From Mariprofundaceae bacterium (GTDB lineage Bacteria > Pseudomonadota > Zetaproteobacteria > Mariprofundales > Mariprofundaceae): a stretch of DNA of 5,462 bases. The first letter of the stretch is position 1. Every line of letters starts with the position of its first letter. The notes beneath the pieces are model-generated. The model was not told the DNA's origin. It ran no database searches and was given only the letters and a program-made list of their open reading frames with translations. Positions 4,941-5,462 of the stretch are shown here, piece by piece. The stretch covers positions 1 to 5,462 of the forward strand of contig JALSZZ010000031.1 in the NCBI GenBank assembly GCA_027075825.1, read 5' to 3'. The translations under genes and the position numbers were made by a program.

Positions 4941-5462
4941 CATCACGTTTCTCCATGCAAAAGCTGCTGGCGCTGTGCACCCATCCTGCCGTTAAAACCA
5001 TGGTGACGCTGGGCTTGCTGCTGATGCTGTTCAACATCGTTGATGTAGCCATGGTCTGGCAGCGTCTGCAACAGCTCGATCCATTGTTTTTACTGGCAGC
5101 GATTGTCTGCCTGCTCGTCGGTTATGGGGTTTGTGGCCTGCGCTGGGCCTGGATTGCCAGTGGCCTTGGCATTGCTGTTTCGCGCCGACGCAAGATCCGG
5201 CTCTATTTTCTGGGCATGTTCACCAGTCTTTTTTTACCTTCGACGATTGGCGGTGATGTCGTCAGAGGCATTCTTCTGGCCAAAGGCGAGGCGCGCTCCG
5301 GGCTGGGCGTGCAAGCCACGGCCAGCGTCATTCTTGATCGCGTCAACGGCCTGATTGCACTGGTAACATTGCTGACCTTGTGCATGCTGTGGTTTTCATG
5401 GCCTTTGTACTGGTGGTTATTATGGCTGACCGGCATGGCACTGACCTGGTCTGCCATGCTGG
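4937..5462 (+). CDS. YbhN / LPG-synthase-TM family membrane protein, N-terminal part (cut by the window edge)
   Basis: The frame stays open for 175 codons and runs off the right edge. It encodes an integral inner-membrane protein: hydrophobic spans are visible at about 21-40, 49-67, 86-101, 134-152 and 155-175. The signature FLPSTIGGDVVRGILLAKG (99-117) followed by VILDRVNGLIAL (131-142) is that of the lysylphosphatidylglycerol-synthase TM region (PF03706, formerly UPF0104; YbhN/AglD-like). Members act in lipid or lipid-linked sugar translocation, or anchor a synthase domain; most are of unknown function. The ATG at 4937 overlaps the glycosylase stop as ATGA; a second in-frame ATG at 4955 also lacks a good SD, so translational coupling favours the first. 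Whether a C-terminal catalytic domain follows cannot be seen. The pairing with a DNA repair gene may be only transcriptional convenience. Confidence 0.85.
   Translation, partial: MTSRFSMQKLLALCTHPAVKTMVTLGLLLMLFNIVDVAMVWQRLQQLDPLFLLAAIVCLLVGYGVCGLRWAWIASGLGIAVSRRRKIRLYFLGMFTSLFLPSTIGGDVVRGILLAKGEARSGLGVQATASVILDRVNGLIALVTLLTLCMLWFSWPLYWWLLWLTGMALTWSAML

Overview
The window looks like chromosomal DNA from a non-enteric gammaproteobacterium. The evidence is a proteobacterial-type GlnA (type I glutamine synthetase), a DUF4124-type periplasmic protein, a G+C content a little over half by eye, and a perfect CRP-type dyad. No mobile element, tRNA, rRNA or CRISPR array is visible. I cannot name the genus.

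Left edge (1-406, minus strand): the first 135 codons of glnA, starting at GTG. A gene-free stretch of 362 bases (407-768) separates it from a divergent plus-strand block and holds promoters for both directions. The plus block (769-3809) has four tightly packed genes: a small secreted DUF4124-type protein, a GmhA/DiaA-like SIS phosphosugar isomerase, a deoxyhypusine-synthase-like protein of unknown reaction, and a membrane protein of the Na+/Ca2+ exchanger (CaCA) superfamily. The isomerase SD overlaps the previous stop codon, and the next two junctions are ATGA overlaps. The last three genes are therefore probably translated as one coupled unit.

Middle (3810-4307): a GC-rich hairpin at 3817-3842 ends the block. 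It is followed on the minus strand by a T run, which makes it the terminator of a convergent small gene (3853-4029, 58 aa, unrecognised). The 278 bases between this gene and the next plus-strand gene are rich in dyads: a hairpin covering a second Shine-Dalgarno, an 8-bp-arm palindrome and a perfect TGTGA-N6-TCACA site. This is probably a divergent, CRP-regulated control region.

Right edge (4308-5462): a family 5 (UDGb-type) uracil-DNA glycosylase with four probable Fe-S cysteines. It overlaps by ATGA a YbhN/LPG-synthase-TM-type membrane protein that runs off the window.

The best candidate for something undescribed is the coupled trio isomerase / DHS-like protein / exchanger. The sequence supports a shared function but does not say what it is.
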